Assembly: GCA_037954235.1 (NCBI GenBank)
Contig: JBBMOA010000001.1
Location: forward strand, 35,990,074-36,054,073
Length of the DNA: 64,000 nt
Direction of reading: 5' to 3'
From: Aulostomus chinensis
Taxonomy: Eukaryota; Chordata; Actinopteri; Syngnathiformes; Aulostomidae
Shown here piece after piece: positions 9,704 through 22,879 of the stretch; position 1 is the stretch's first letter, and every line of letters begins with the position of its first letter. A program made the position numbers and the translations under genes. The notes below the pieces were generated by a model, which was given only the letters and a program-made list of their open reading frames with translations, ran no database searches and had not been told where the DNA came from.

Positions 9704-10661
9704 TTAAAGGTGCCATAGAGAGGTTGAAGGGATATTAATTCTTGTTCTGTGGTGTGATATGTAACCCCACAAAAAATGGTTGGGTCTGTGATGGCTCAGA
9801 AGCTTCCTAAAAGGCTCTCTGAAACCGCTATGTTACCATGTTGGGTTTAGAATGCCTCATTTGTCCCTATTGGGGTCGTTTCTGACCTCATCTGGCAACC
9901 TCATTATTTATGCAAGTGCATGAGTTGACGGAGATCAGTTGCAGTTGTTTATCTGGCAACCTCATTTAACTACTACTCGGTGATTGGCTGCCCTCACTGT
10001 CACTGAAAAGAAAGTACTCCCACTTTCTCAGCTAACTGTCGCCAGTGCTAAGTGTGACGGCTACTGTCAATTGACAACATTCCATATCATACAACAACAT
10101 TTGTAAGATAAGATACCAAGTAGCCACGGCCCATTCGCAGATCCAGCCGTATATGCAGCGGCGGGGTGACCGTCGGGACAACTGGGAGTTTTCCTGGTGG
10201 CCTGGCCCCTTGGTAGCCTGCCTGGCTGGCGAGATTCCTTCCCCCTCAAGCCAGGCCAGGCCAGCTAGCGACAGACAGCGCAGATAAAACAAAGGTCTCA
10301 ATTGTATCGAGGCCATTCCTTCAATCAATCTGCTCAGTCAGTGCTGCTGCTGCAGGCTCCAGTTGCGACACAAGAGCGCTGCACTCACTCGGCTCGCTCG
10401 CATAATCGCCCCCCCCCCCCCCGAAATATGTCAAAGGGGTGTGTGTGAGTGGGGGGGGGGGGGCACTGACTGAACTGTGACGTAACACTTCAGCCAAAAT
10501 CGCATTGGTCCATTTTCCCACGGCGATTCAAAAAAGGGGAGATCCTTCAAACAGAGGTTATGACACTGCCTCACACTTGGTGTGTGTTACCCACAGCTGG
10601 GGGACGTTGAAGAAACACCAAAAACACAAAAACAATGATTTTCATTCTAGGTGCCCTTTAA
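9704..10661. mobile_element. TTAA-flanked non-autonomous DNA element (candidate piggyBac MITE)
   Basis: TTAA tetranucleotides (9704-9707 and 10658-10661) bound a 950-bp segment. Its ends are imperfect inverted repeats: AGGTGCCATAGA on the left, and AGGGCACCTAGA on the right read inward. The interior is GC-richer than the surroundings, holds no long ORF, and contains the poly-C/poly-G pair at 10409-10463. A TTAA target duplication is diagnostic of piggyBac-superfamily insertion. The match is short, so this remains a candidate. Confidence 0.5.
10409..10463. repeat. C14 and G13 homopolymers in inverted arrangement
   Basis: A run of 14 C (10409-10422) is followed after 28 bp by a run of 13 G (10451-10463). 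On one strand these could pair as a hairpin or form quadruplex/i-motif structures. Homopolymer lengths are assembly-sensitive. Confidence 0.85.
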
Positions 10662-11738
10662 TTGTTGATAAATGTGAATTAAACTGCAGGAAAAAAGGCC
10701 CATCACGTAAAAACACATGAAGAACAAGGACCTTTCAGGTTCTTCTCTAAGTTCAGGGCTCTTACTGGTTCATGTATGAAACAAACCAGTCTATGAGCAG
10801 GAATTTCCCATTAAAAAGTTCATTTGACAGTGGAAAAGCAAGCATAGTGATTAAAATTGCCAAGTTTAAGGTCAATCACTGTCAATTGAAGCTATTTAGT
10901 TGTTACTTTATGAAACTGAGCCAACTTTCTACAGTGATTTCCTGTTAGATTCTGGTTTCTCCAAGTATAAAAACTACAACAATGTATAAACACAGAATCT
11001 GTACTTTGAACAATAGAGAATTTCTACATATTTACAGTATCACTCCATCACTTTAGAGGATTGGAATGTAAAATAATCATTGGACAATGGAAATCATTTA
11101 TCCTTTAACGAAACAACTTCAGTGCAGAGTTGATAACTGCACTTCAAACTTTGAACTGGTGTCCACATCAATGTGGAATTTGAGGAGGCCACAGCCACCA
11201 AATTTCCCAGAGTTCTTGACTATTTGCAGTCTCTTCCCTTGGAGAAGTCAAGTGGAACTACAAGACAAGGAGCAGAAATCCAAGCTGCTGGTGGACCACG
11301 TGGTGCTGTGTTGATGCTACTTTCCCACTCAAAGGGGATCGTGCAGGAATGTTCCACACGGTTGACCAAACTTCCATTGCAGAAGAGATTCAGGCAGTTC
11401 CACCCACGCCATGCATCCTTGTATGCTGTAAGTGTGAGGCAATACAATACAGTATGTTTCAGTGACATACATTTAGACAGAAGACCTTGGTTTATTGGGT
11501 GATGTTTATTGACATGCCAATTGGATTGTGGTGCCAATATGGCTGACTTGGTCGGTGTAAATCTTATCATCACAAAACAAAGTACACACAAATGTTCAAA
11601 TTACTTTTCTAGACTTTAGTCCCCAAAGGAATTTCAGGCACCTGAAAGTGACTTTCATAAATCTGTGTGTCTGTGTACAGTACATGTCCCAAAAATGGAA
11701 AATAAAATTATTGGTCCCCAATCTCAAGGATAAAATTA
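10662..11738. other. No gene confidently recognised
   Basis: Contains overlapping frames of about 75-125 codons on both strands (11.09-11.59 kb), none with a motif I recognise. The sequence has ordinary composition and leads into the satellite at 11,739. Confidence 0.4.
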
Positions 11739-14700
11739 CGCTACAGTGATGTAGTGAGAGTTGCTACAAACCTCAAAATGATGCTACAGTGATGTAGTGA
11801 GAGTTTCTACTAAACTTAAAATAATGCAACAGTATTGTATTAAGAGTTGCTACGAACCTCAAAATAATGCGACAGTCATGTAGTGAGAGTTGCTACTAAC
11901 CTCAAAATAATGCGACAGTGATGTCGGAAGAATTGCTAATGATCTCAAAATGATGCTAACAGTAATGTAGTGAAAGTTTCGAATAACCTCAAAGTGATGT
12001 TGACAGTCATGTGGTTAGAGTTGCGAGTAACCTAAAAATGATGCTGACAGTGATGTCGTAAGAATTGCTAATGATCTCCAAATGATGCTTCAGTGATGTA
12101 GTAAGAATTGCTAATGAACTCAAAATGATGCTAACAGTAATGTAGTGATAGTTGCTAATAAACTCAGTGATGCTGAATGTAATGTAGTAAGAGTTGATAC
12201 AAACCTAAAAATGCGACAGTGATTTGGGAAGAATTGCTAATGATCTCAAAATGATGCGAACAGTAATGGAGTGATAGTTGCTAATAAACTCAGTGATGCT
12301 GATAGTAATGTAGTAAGGGTTGCAACAAACCTTAAAATAATGACACAGTAATGTGGTAAGAGTTGCTACGAACCTAAAAATAATGCGACAGTGATGTCAG
12401 AAGAATTGCTAATGATCTCAAAATGAGGTGACAGTGATATTCTTAAGACTTGCTAATAAACTCAAAATGGTACTGACGGTAATGTAGTGATAGTTGCTAA
12501 TAAACTCAGTGATGCTTACAGTAATGTAGTAAGTGTTTCGAACAACCTCAAAGTGATGCTGACAGTCATGTAGTAAGAGTTGCTACGAACCTCAAAATAA
12601 TGCGACAGTGATGTCGGAAGAATTGCTAAAGCTCTCAAAATGATGCGACAGTGATGTAGTAAGAATTGATACCAATCTCAAAATAATGCAACAGTGATGT
12701 CGTAAGAATTGCTAATGAACTAAAAATGAGGCTAAAAGTAATGTAGTGAGAGTTGCTAATAAACTCAGGGATGCTTACAGTAATGTAGTAAGTGTTTACA
12801 ACAACCTCAAAGTGATGCTGACAGTCACGTAGTAAGAGTTGGTACGAACCTTAAAATAATGCAACAATAATGTAGTAAGAGTTGCTACGAATATCAAAAT
12901 AATGCGACAGTGATGTCAGAAGAATTGCTAATGAACTCAAAATGATGCTAACAGTAATGTAGTGAAAGTTTTTAATAACCTCAAAGTGATGTTGACACTC
13001 ATGCGGTTAGAGTTGCGAGTAACCTAAAAATGATGCTGACAGTAATATAGTAAGAGTTGCTAATAACCTCAAAATAATGCTACAGTGATGTCTTAAGAAT
13101 TGCTAATGATCTCAAAATGATGCGACAGTGATCTAGTAAGAATTACTAATGAACTCAAAATGATGCCAACAGTAATGGAGTGAAAGTTTCGAATAACCTC
13201 AAAGTGATGCTGAAAGTCATGTAGTAAGGGTTGCTACGAACCTCAAAATAATGCGAAAGTGACATCGGAAGAATTGGTAATGATCTCAAAATGATGCTAC
13301 AGTGATGTCGTAAGAATTGCGAATGACCTCAAAATGATGCGACAGTGATGTCGAAAGAATTGCTAATGAACTCAGTGATGCTTACAATAATGTAGTGTTT
13401 CTAACAACCTCAAAGTGATGCTGACAGTGATGTAGTAAGAGATGCTACTAAACTCAAAATAATGCAACAGTAATGTAGTAAGAGTTGCTACGAACCTCAA
13501 AAAATGCGAAAGTGATGTCAGAAGAATTGCTAATGATCTCAAAATGATGCGACAGTGATGTAGTAAGAATTGTTAATGAACTCAAAATGATGCTAACAGT
13601 AATGTAGTGAAAGTTTCGAATAACCTCAAAGTGATGCTGACAGTCATGTGGTTAGAGTTGCGAGTAACCTAAAAATGATGCTGACAGTGATGTCGTAAGA
13701 ATTGCTATTAAACTCAAAACGATGCTAACAGTAACGAAGTGATAGTTGCTAAAAAACTCAGTGATGCTTACAGTAATGCAGTAAGTGTTTCAAACAACCT
13801 CAAAGTGATGCTGACAGTCATGTGGTTAGAGTTGCTACGAACCTTAAAATAATGCGACAGTGATGTCGGAAGAATTGTTCATGATCCCTAAATGATGCGA
13901 CAGTGATGTAGTAAATATTGCTAATGAACTCAAAATGATGCTAACAGTAATGGAGTAAAGTTTCGAATAACCTCAAAGTGATGCTGACAGTCATGTAGTA
14001 AGAGTTGCTACAAACCTCAAAAAAATGCTACAGTGATGTAGTAAGAGTTGCTACGAACCTCAAAATAATGCGACAGTGATGTCAGAAGAATTGATAATTA
14101 TCTCAAAATGATGCTAACTGTAATGTAGTGAAAGTTTCGAATAACCTCAAAGTGATGCTGACAGTCATGTGGTTTGAGTTGCGAGTAACCTAAAAATGAT
14201 GCTGACAGTGATGTAGTAAGAGTTGCTACAAACCTCAAAATAATGCTACAGTGATGTAGTAAGAGTTGCTACGAACCTCAAAATAATGCGACAGTGATGT
14301 CAGAAGAATTGATAATTATCTCAAAATGATGCTAACTGTAATGTAGTGAAAGTTTCGAATAACCTCAAAGTGATGCTGACAGTCATGTGGTTTGAGTTGC
14401 GAGTAACCTAAAAATGATGCTGACAGTGATGTTGTAAGAGTTGCTAATAACCTCAAAATAATGCTACAGTGATGTAGTAAGAGTTGCTACGAACCTCAAA
14501 ATAATGCGACAGTGATGTCGGAAGAATTGCTAATGATCTCAAAATGATGCGACAGTGATGTAGTAAGAATTGCTAATGTACTCAAAATGATGCGAATAAT
14601 AATGGAGTGAAAGTTTCGAATAACCTAAAAATGATGCTGACAGTGATGTCTTAAGAACTGCTATTAAACTCAAAAAGATGCTAACAGTAACGTAGTGATA

Positions 14701-17700
14701 GTTGCTAATAAACTCAGTGATGCTTACAGTAATGTAGTAAGTGTTTCAAACAACCTCAAAGTGATGCTGACAGTCATGTAGTAAGAGTTGCTACAAACCT
14801 CAAAATAATGCTACAGTGATGTAGTAAGAGTTGCTACAAACCTCAAAATAATGCTACAGTGAAGTCGTAAGAATTGCTCATGAACTCAAAATGATGCTAA
14901 CAGTAATGTAGTGAGAGTTGCTCATAAACTCAGTGATGCTGAAAGTAATGTAGTAAGTGTTTCGAACAACCTCAAAGTGATGCTGACAGTCATGTGGTTA
15001 GAGTTGCTACGAACCTTAAAATAATGCAACAGTAACGTATTAAGAGTTGCTATGAATATCAAAATAATGCGACAGTGATGTCAGAAGAATTGGAAATGAT
15101 CTCAAATTGATGCGACAGTGATGTCGTAAGAATTGCTTATCATCTCAAAAGGATGCTAACTGTAATGTAGTGAAAGTTTCGAATAACCTCAAAGTGATGC
15201 TGACAGTCATGTAGTAAGAGTTGCTACAAACCTTAAAATAATGCTATAGTGATGTAGTAAGAGTTGCTACGAACCTCAAAATAATGCGACAGTGATGTCG
15301 GAAGAATTTCTAATGATCTCAAAATGATGCGACAGTGATGTAGTAAGAATTGCTAATGTACTCAAAATGATGCGAATAAAAATGGAGTGAAAGTTTCGAA
15401 TAACCTCAAAGTGATGCTGACAGTCATGCTGTTGGAGTTGCAAGTAACCTAAAAATGATGCTGACAGTGATGTAGTAAGAGTTGCTAATAACCTCAAAAT
15501 AATGCTACAGTGATGTAGTAAGAGTTGCTACGAACCTCAAAATAATGCGACAGTGATGTCGGAAGAATTGCTAATGATCTCAAAATGATGCGACAGTGAT
15601 GTAGTAAGAATTGCTAATGTACTCAAAATGATGCGAATAGTAATGGAGTGAAAGTTTCGAATAACCTCAAAGTGATGCTGACAGTCATGCTGTTGGAGTT
15701 GCAAGTAACCTAAAAATGATGCTGACAGTGATGTCTTAAGAACTGCTATTAAACTCAAAAAGATGCTAAGAGTAACGTAGTGATAGTTGCTAATAAACTC
15801 AGTGATGCTTTCAGTAATGTAGTAAGTGTTTCAAACAACCTCAAAGTGATGCTGACAGTCATGTAGAAAGAGTTGCTACAAACCTCAAAATAATGCTACA
15901 GTGATGTAGTAAGAGTTGCTACAAACCTCAAAATAATGCTACAGTGAAGTCGTAAGAATTGCTAATGAACTCAAAATGATGCTAACAGTAACGAAGTGAT
16001 AGTTGCTAATAAACTCAGTGATGCTGAAAGTAATGTAGTAAGTGTTTCGAACAACCTCAAAGTGATGCTGACAGTCATGTGGATAGAGTTGCTACGAACC
16101 TTAAAATAATGCGACCGTGATGTCGGAAGAATTGCTAATCATCTCAAAATGATGCTGACAGTCATGTAGTAAGAGTTGCTCCTAACCTTAAAATAATGGA
16201 ACAGTAACGTATTAAGAGTTGCTACGAATATCAAAATAATGCGACAGTGATGTCAGAAGAATTGGTAATGATCTCAAAATGATGCGACAGTGATGTCGTA
16301 AGAATTGCTTATCATCTCAAAAGGATGCTAACTGTAATGTAGTGAAAGTTTCGAATAACCTCAAAGTGATGCTGACAGTCATGTGGTTAGAGTTGCGAGT
16401 AACCTAAAAATGATGCTGACAGTGATGTCGTAAGAATTGCTATTAAACTCAAAACGATGCTAACAGTAACGAAGTGATAGTTGCTAAAAAACTCAGTGAT
16501 GCTTACAGTAATGTAGTCAGTGTTTCGAACAACCTCAAAGTGATGCTGACAGTCATGGAGTAAGAGTTGCTACTAACCTCAAAATAATGCTACAGTGATG
16601 TAGTAAGAGTTGCTACGAACCTCAAAATAATGCGACAGTGATGTCAGAAGAATTGATAATTATCTCAAAATGATGCTAACTGTAATGTAGTGAAAGTTTC
16701 GAATAACCACAAAGTGATGCTGACAGTCATGTGGTTTGAGTTGCGAGTAACCTAAAAATGATGCTGACAGTGATGTAGTAAGAGTTGCTAATAACCTCAA
16801 AATAATGCTACAGTGATGTAGTAAGAGTTGCTACGAACCTCAAAATAATGCGACAGTGATGTCGGAAGAATTGCTAATGATCTCAAAATGATGCGACGGT
16901 GATGTAGTAAGAATTGCTAATGTACTCAAAATGATGCGAATAATAATGGAGTGAAAGTTTCGAATAACCTCAAAGTGATGCTGACAGTCATGCTGTTGGA
17001 GTTGCAAGTAACCTAAAAATAATGCTGACAGTGATGTCTTAAGAACTGCTATTAAACTCAAAAAGATGCTAACAGTAACGTAGTGATAGTTGCTAATAAA
17101 CTCAGTGATGCTTACAGTAATGTAGTAAGTGTTTCAAACAACCTCAAAGTGATGCTGACAGTCATGTTGTAAGAGCTGCTACAAACCTCAAAATAATGCT
17201 ACAGTGATGTAGTAAGAGTTGCTAATGAACTCAAAATGATGCTAACAGTAATGTAGTGAGAGTTGCTAATAAACTCAGTGATGCTGAAAGTAATGTAGTA
17301 AGTGTTTCGAACAACCTCAAAGTGATGCTGACAGTCATGTGGTTAGAGTTGCTACGAACCTTAAAATAATGCAACAGTAACGTATTAAGAGTTGCTACGA
17401 ATATCAAAATAATGCGACAGTGATGTCAGAAGAATTGGTAATGATCTCAAAATGATGCGACAGTGATGTCGTAAGAATTGCTAATGTACTCAAAATGATG
17501 CGAATAATAATGGAGTGAAAGTTTCGAATAACCTCAAAGTGATGCTGACAGTCATGCTGTTGGAGTTGCAAGTAACCTAAAAATGATGCTGACAGTGATG
17601 TCTTAAGAACTGCTATTAAACTCAAAAAGATGCTAACAGTAACGAAGTGATAGTTGCTAAAAAACTCAGTGATGCTTACAGTAATGTAGTCAGTGTTTCG

Positions 17701-20700
17701 AACAACCTCAAAGTGATGCTGACAGTCATGTGGTTAGAGTTGCTACGAACCTTAAAATAATGCGACAGTGATGTCGGAAGAATTGCTAATGATCCCAAAA
17801 TGATGCGACAGTGATGTAGTAAATATTGCTAATGAACTCAAAATGATGCGAATAATAATGGAGTGAAAGTTTCGAATAACGTCAAAGTGATGCTGACAGT
17901 CATGCTGTTGGAGTTGCAAGTAACCTAAAAATGATGCTGACAGTGATGTAGTAAGAGTTGCTAATAACCTCAAAATAATGCTACAGTGATGTAGTAAGAG
18001 TTGCTACGAACCTCAAAATAATGCTACAGTGATGTAGTAAGAGTTGCTACAAACCTCAAAATAATGCTACAGTGAAGTCGTAAGAATTGCTAATGAACTC
18101 AAAATGATGCTAACAGTAATGTAGTGAGAGTTGCTAATAAACTCAGTGATGCTGAAAGTAATGTAGTAAGTGTTTCGAACAACCTCAAAGTGATGCTGAC
18201 AGTCATGTGGTTAGAGTTGCTACGAACCTTAAAATAATGCAACAGTAACGTTATAAGAGTTGCTACGTATATCAAAATAATGCGACAGTGATGTCAGAAG
18301 AATTGGTAATGATCTCAAAATGATGCGACAGTGATGTCGTAAGAATTGCTTATCATCTCAAAAGGATGCTAACAGTAATGTAGTGATAGTTGCTAATAAA
18401 CTCAAAGTGATGCTGACAGTCATGTAGTAAGAGTTGCTACGAACCTCAAAATGATGCTGACAGTCATGTCGTAAGAATTGCTAATGAACTCAAAATGATG
18501 TTAACAATGACGTAGTGATAGTTGATAAACTCAGTGAAGCTGACAGTAATGTAGTAAGTGTTTCGAAAAACCTCAGAGTGATGCTGACAGTCATGTAGTA
18601 AGTGTTGCGAATGAACTCAAAATGATGCTAACAGTCATGTAGTGATGGTTACTAATAAACTCAGTGATGCTTACAGTAATGTACTAAGTGTTTCGAACAA
18701 CCTCAAAGTGATGCTGACAGTCATGTAGTAAGAGTTGCTACAAACCTCAAAATAATGCGACAGTGATGTCGGAAGAATTGCTAATGATCTCAAAATGATG
18801 CGACAGTGATGGAGTAAGAATTGCTAATGTACTCAAAATGATGCTAACAGTAATGTAGTGAAAAATTCGAATAACCTCAAAGTAATGCTGAAAGTCATGT
18901 GGTTAGAGTTGCGAGTAACCTAAAAATGATGCTGACAGCGATGTCGTAAGAATTGCCATTAACCTCAAAATGATGCTAACAGTAATGTAGTGATAGTTGC
19001 TAATAAACTCAGTGATGCTGACAGTAATGTAGTAAATGTTTCGAACAACCTCAAAGTGATGCTGACAGTAATGTAGTAAGAGTTGCTACGAATATCAAAA
19101 TAATGCGACAGTGATGTCAGAAGAATTGATAATGATCTCAAAATGATGCTAACTGTAATGTAGTGAAAGTTTCGAATAACCTCAAAGTGATGCTGACAGT
19201 CATGTGGTTTGAGTTGCGAGTAACCTAAAAATGATGCTGAAAGTAATGTAGTTAGAGTTATTAATGACCTCAAAATAATGCTACAGTGATGTAGTAAGAG
19301 TTGCTACAAACCTCAAAGTAATGCGACAGTGATGTCGGAAGAATTGCTAATGATCTCAAAATGATGCGACAGTGATGTAGTAAGAATTGCTAATGTACTC
19401 AAAATGATGCGAATAGTAATGGAGTGAAAGTTTCGAATAACCTCAAAGTGATGCTGACAGTCATGCTGTTGGAGTTGCAAGTAACCTAAAAATGATGCTG
19501 ACAGTGATGTCATAAGAACTGCTATTAAACTCAAAAAGATGCTAACATTAACGTAGTGATAGTTGCTAATAAACTCAGTGATGCTTACAGTAATGTAGTA
19601 AGTGTTTCAAACAACCTCAAAGTGATGCTGACAGTCATGTAGTAAGAGTTGCTACAAACCTCAAAATAATGCTACAGTGATGTCGTAAGAATTGCGAATG
19701 AACTCAAAATGATGCTAACAGTAATGTAGTGATAGTTGCTAAAAAACTCAGTGATGCTGACAGTAATGTAGTAACTGTTTCGAACAACCTCAAAGTGATG
19801 ATGACAGTAATGTAGTAAGAGTTGCTACGAACCTTAAAATAATGCAACAATAATGTCGTAAGAGTTGCTACGAACCTCAAAATAATGTGACAGTGATGTC
19901 GCATGAATTTCTAATGAACTCAAAATGATGCTAACAATAATGGAGTGAAAGTTTCTAATAACCTAAAAATGAAGCTGACAGTGATGTCGTAAGAAATACT
20001 ATTAAACTCAAAATGATGCGAACAGTAACGTAGTGATAGTTGATAATAAACTCAGTGATGCTTACAGTAATGTAGTAAGTGTTTTGAACCACCTCAGAGT
20101 GATGCTGACAGTCATGTAGTAAGAGTTGCAACGAACCTCAAAATAATGCCACAGTTATTTCGTAAGAATTGCTAATGAACTCAAAATGATGCGAAGAGTA
20201 ATGTAGTGATAGCTGCTAATAAAATCAGTGATGCTTTCAGTAATGTACTAAGTGTTTCGAACAACCTCAAAGTGAGGCTGAAAGTCATGTGATTAAAGTT
20301 GCGAGTCACCTAAAAATGATGCTGACAGTTTTGTAGAAAGAGTTGCTACGAAGCTAAAAATAATGCGACAGTGATGTAGTAAGAATTGCTCATGAATTCA
20401 AAATGATGCTAACAGTAATGTAGTGATGGTTACTAATGAACTCAGTGATGCTTACAGTAATGTAGTAAGTGTTTCGAACAACCTCAAAGTGATGCTGACA
20501 GTCATGTAGTAAGAGTTACTACTCACCTCAAACTAATGCAAAAGTAATTTAGTAAGAGTTGATACGAACCTTAAAATAATGCGACTGTAATGTCGGAAGA
20601 ATTGATAATCATCTCAAAATGATTCGACAGTGATGGAGTAAAAATTGCTTATGCACTCAAAATAATGCTAACAGTAATGTAGTGAAAGTTGCAAATATCC

Positions 20701-22879
20701 TCAAAGTGATGCTGACAGTCATGTAGTAAGAGTTGCTACGAACCTAAAAATAATGCCACAGTTATTTTGTAAGAATTGCTAATGAACTCAAAATGATGCT
20801 AAGAGTAATGTAGTGATAGCTGCTAATAAAATCAGTGATGCTTTCAGTAATGTACTAAGTGTTTCGAACAACCTCAAAGTGAGGCTGATAGTCATGTGAT
20901 TAAAGTTGCGAGTCACCTAAAAATGATGCTAACAGTAATGTAGTGATAGTTGCTAATCAACTCAGTGATGCTAACAGTAATGTAGTAAGAGTTTTGAACA
21001 ACCTCAAAGTGATGCTTACAGTAATGTAGTAAGAGTTTCGAATAACCTCAAAGTGATGGTGAAAGTGATGTAGTAAGAGTTGCTACGAACCTTAAAATAA
21101 TGCAACAATAATATAGTAAGAGTTGCTACGAAACTCTAAATAATGTGACAGATTGTCGGAAGAATTGCTAATGATCTCAAAATGATGCGACAGTGATTTA
21201 GAAAGAATTGCTAATGAACTCAAAATGATGCTGACAGTAATGGAGTGATAGTTGCTACGAACCTCAAAATAATGCGACAGTGATGTCAGAAGAATTGGTA
21301 ATGATCTCAAAATGATTTGAACAGTAATGGAGTGAACGTTTCGAATAACCTCAAAGTGATGCTGACAGTCAGGTACTAAGAGTTGCTACGAACCTCAAAA
21401 TAATGCGACAGTAATGTAGTAAAAGTTGCTACGAACCTCAAAATATTGCGACAGTGATGTCGGAAGAATTGCTAATGAACTTAAAATGATGCTAACAGTA
21501 ATGTAGTGATAGTTGCTAATCAACTCAGTGATGCTTGCAGTAATGTAGTAAGTGTTTCGAATAACCTCAAAGTGATGCTGACAGTCATGTAGCAAGAGTT
21601 GCTACGAACCTCAAAATAATGCGACAGTGATGTCGGAAGACTTGCTAATGATCTCAAAATGATGCGACAGTGATGTAGTAAGAATCGCTAATGAACTCAA
21701 AATGATGCTAAATGTAATGGAGTGAAACTTTCGAATAACCTCAAAGTGATGCTGACAGTCATGTACTAAGAGTTGCTACGAACCTCAAAATAATGCGACA
21801 GTAATGTAGTAAAAGTTACTACAAACCTCAAAATATTGCGACAGTGATGTAGGAAGAATTCCTAATGAACTCAAAATGATGCTAACAGTAATGTAGTGAT
21901 AGTTGCTAATCAACTCAGTGATGCTTACAGTAATGTAGTAAGTGTTTCGAATAACCTCAGTGATGCTGACAGTCATGTACTAAGAGCTGCTACGAACCTT
22001 AAAATAATGCGACAGTAATGTAGTAAAAGTTGCTACGAACCTCAAAATAATGCGACAGTGAAGTCAGAAGAATTGGTAATGATCTCAAAATGATGCTAAC
22101 AGTAATGGAGTGAAGATTTCGAATAACCTCAAAGTGATGCTGAAAGTCATGTACTAAGAGTTGCTACGAACCTCAAAATAATGCGACAGTAATGTAGTAA
22201 AAGTTGCTACGAACCTCAAAATATTGCGACAGTGATGTCGGAAGAATTGCTAATGAACTTAAAATGATGCTAACAGTAATGTAGTGATAGTTGCTAATCA
22301 ACTCAGTGATGCTTGCAGTAATGTAGTAAGTGTTTCGAATGACCTCAAAGTGATGCTGACAGTCATGTAGCAAGAGTTTCTACGAACCTCAAAATAATGC
22401 GACAGTGATGTAGTAAGAATCGCTAATGAACTCAAAATGATGCTAAATGTAATGGAGTGAAACTTTCGAATAACCTCAAAGTGATGCTGAAAGTCATGTC
22501 GTAAGTGTTGCTACACACCTCAAAATAATGCGACAGTCATGTATTTAAGTTGCTACGAACCTCAAAATATTGCGACAGTGATGTCGGAAGAATTGCTAAT
22601 GAACTCAAGATGATGCTAACAATAATGTAGCCATAGTTGCTAAGAAACTCAGTGATGCTTAAAGTAATGTAATAAGAGTTTCGAATAACCTCAAAGTGAT
22701 GCTGACAGTCATGTAGCAAGAGTTGCTACGAACCTCAAAATAATGCCACAGTAATGTAGAAAGAGTTGCTATGAACCTCAAAATGATGTGACAGTGATGT
22801 CAGAAGAATTGCTAATGATCTCAAAATGATGCGACAGTGATGTCGGAAGAATTGCTAATGAACTCAAAATGATGCTAAC

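Noticed and set aside
15276..22719. Repeated 60-73-codon minus-strand frames in the left satellite arm (and similar frames in the right arm) as a protein family
   Set aside because: They recur at multiples of the satellite period, use low-complexity Ser/Leu/Ile/Thr text, and have no start or splice context; they follow from the tandem monomers.
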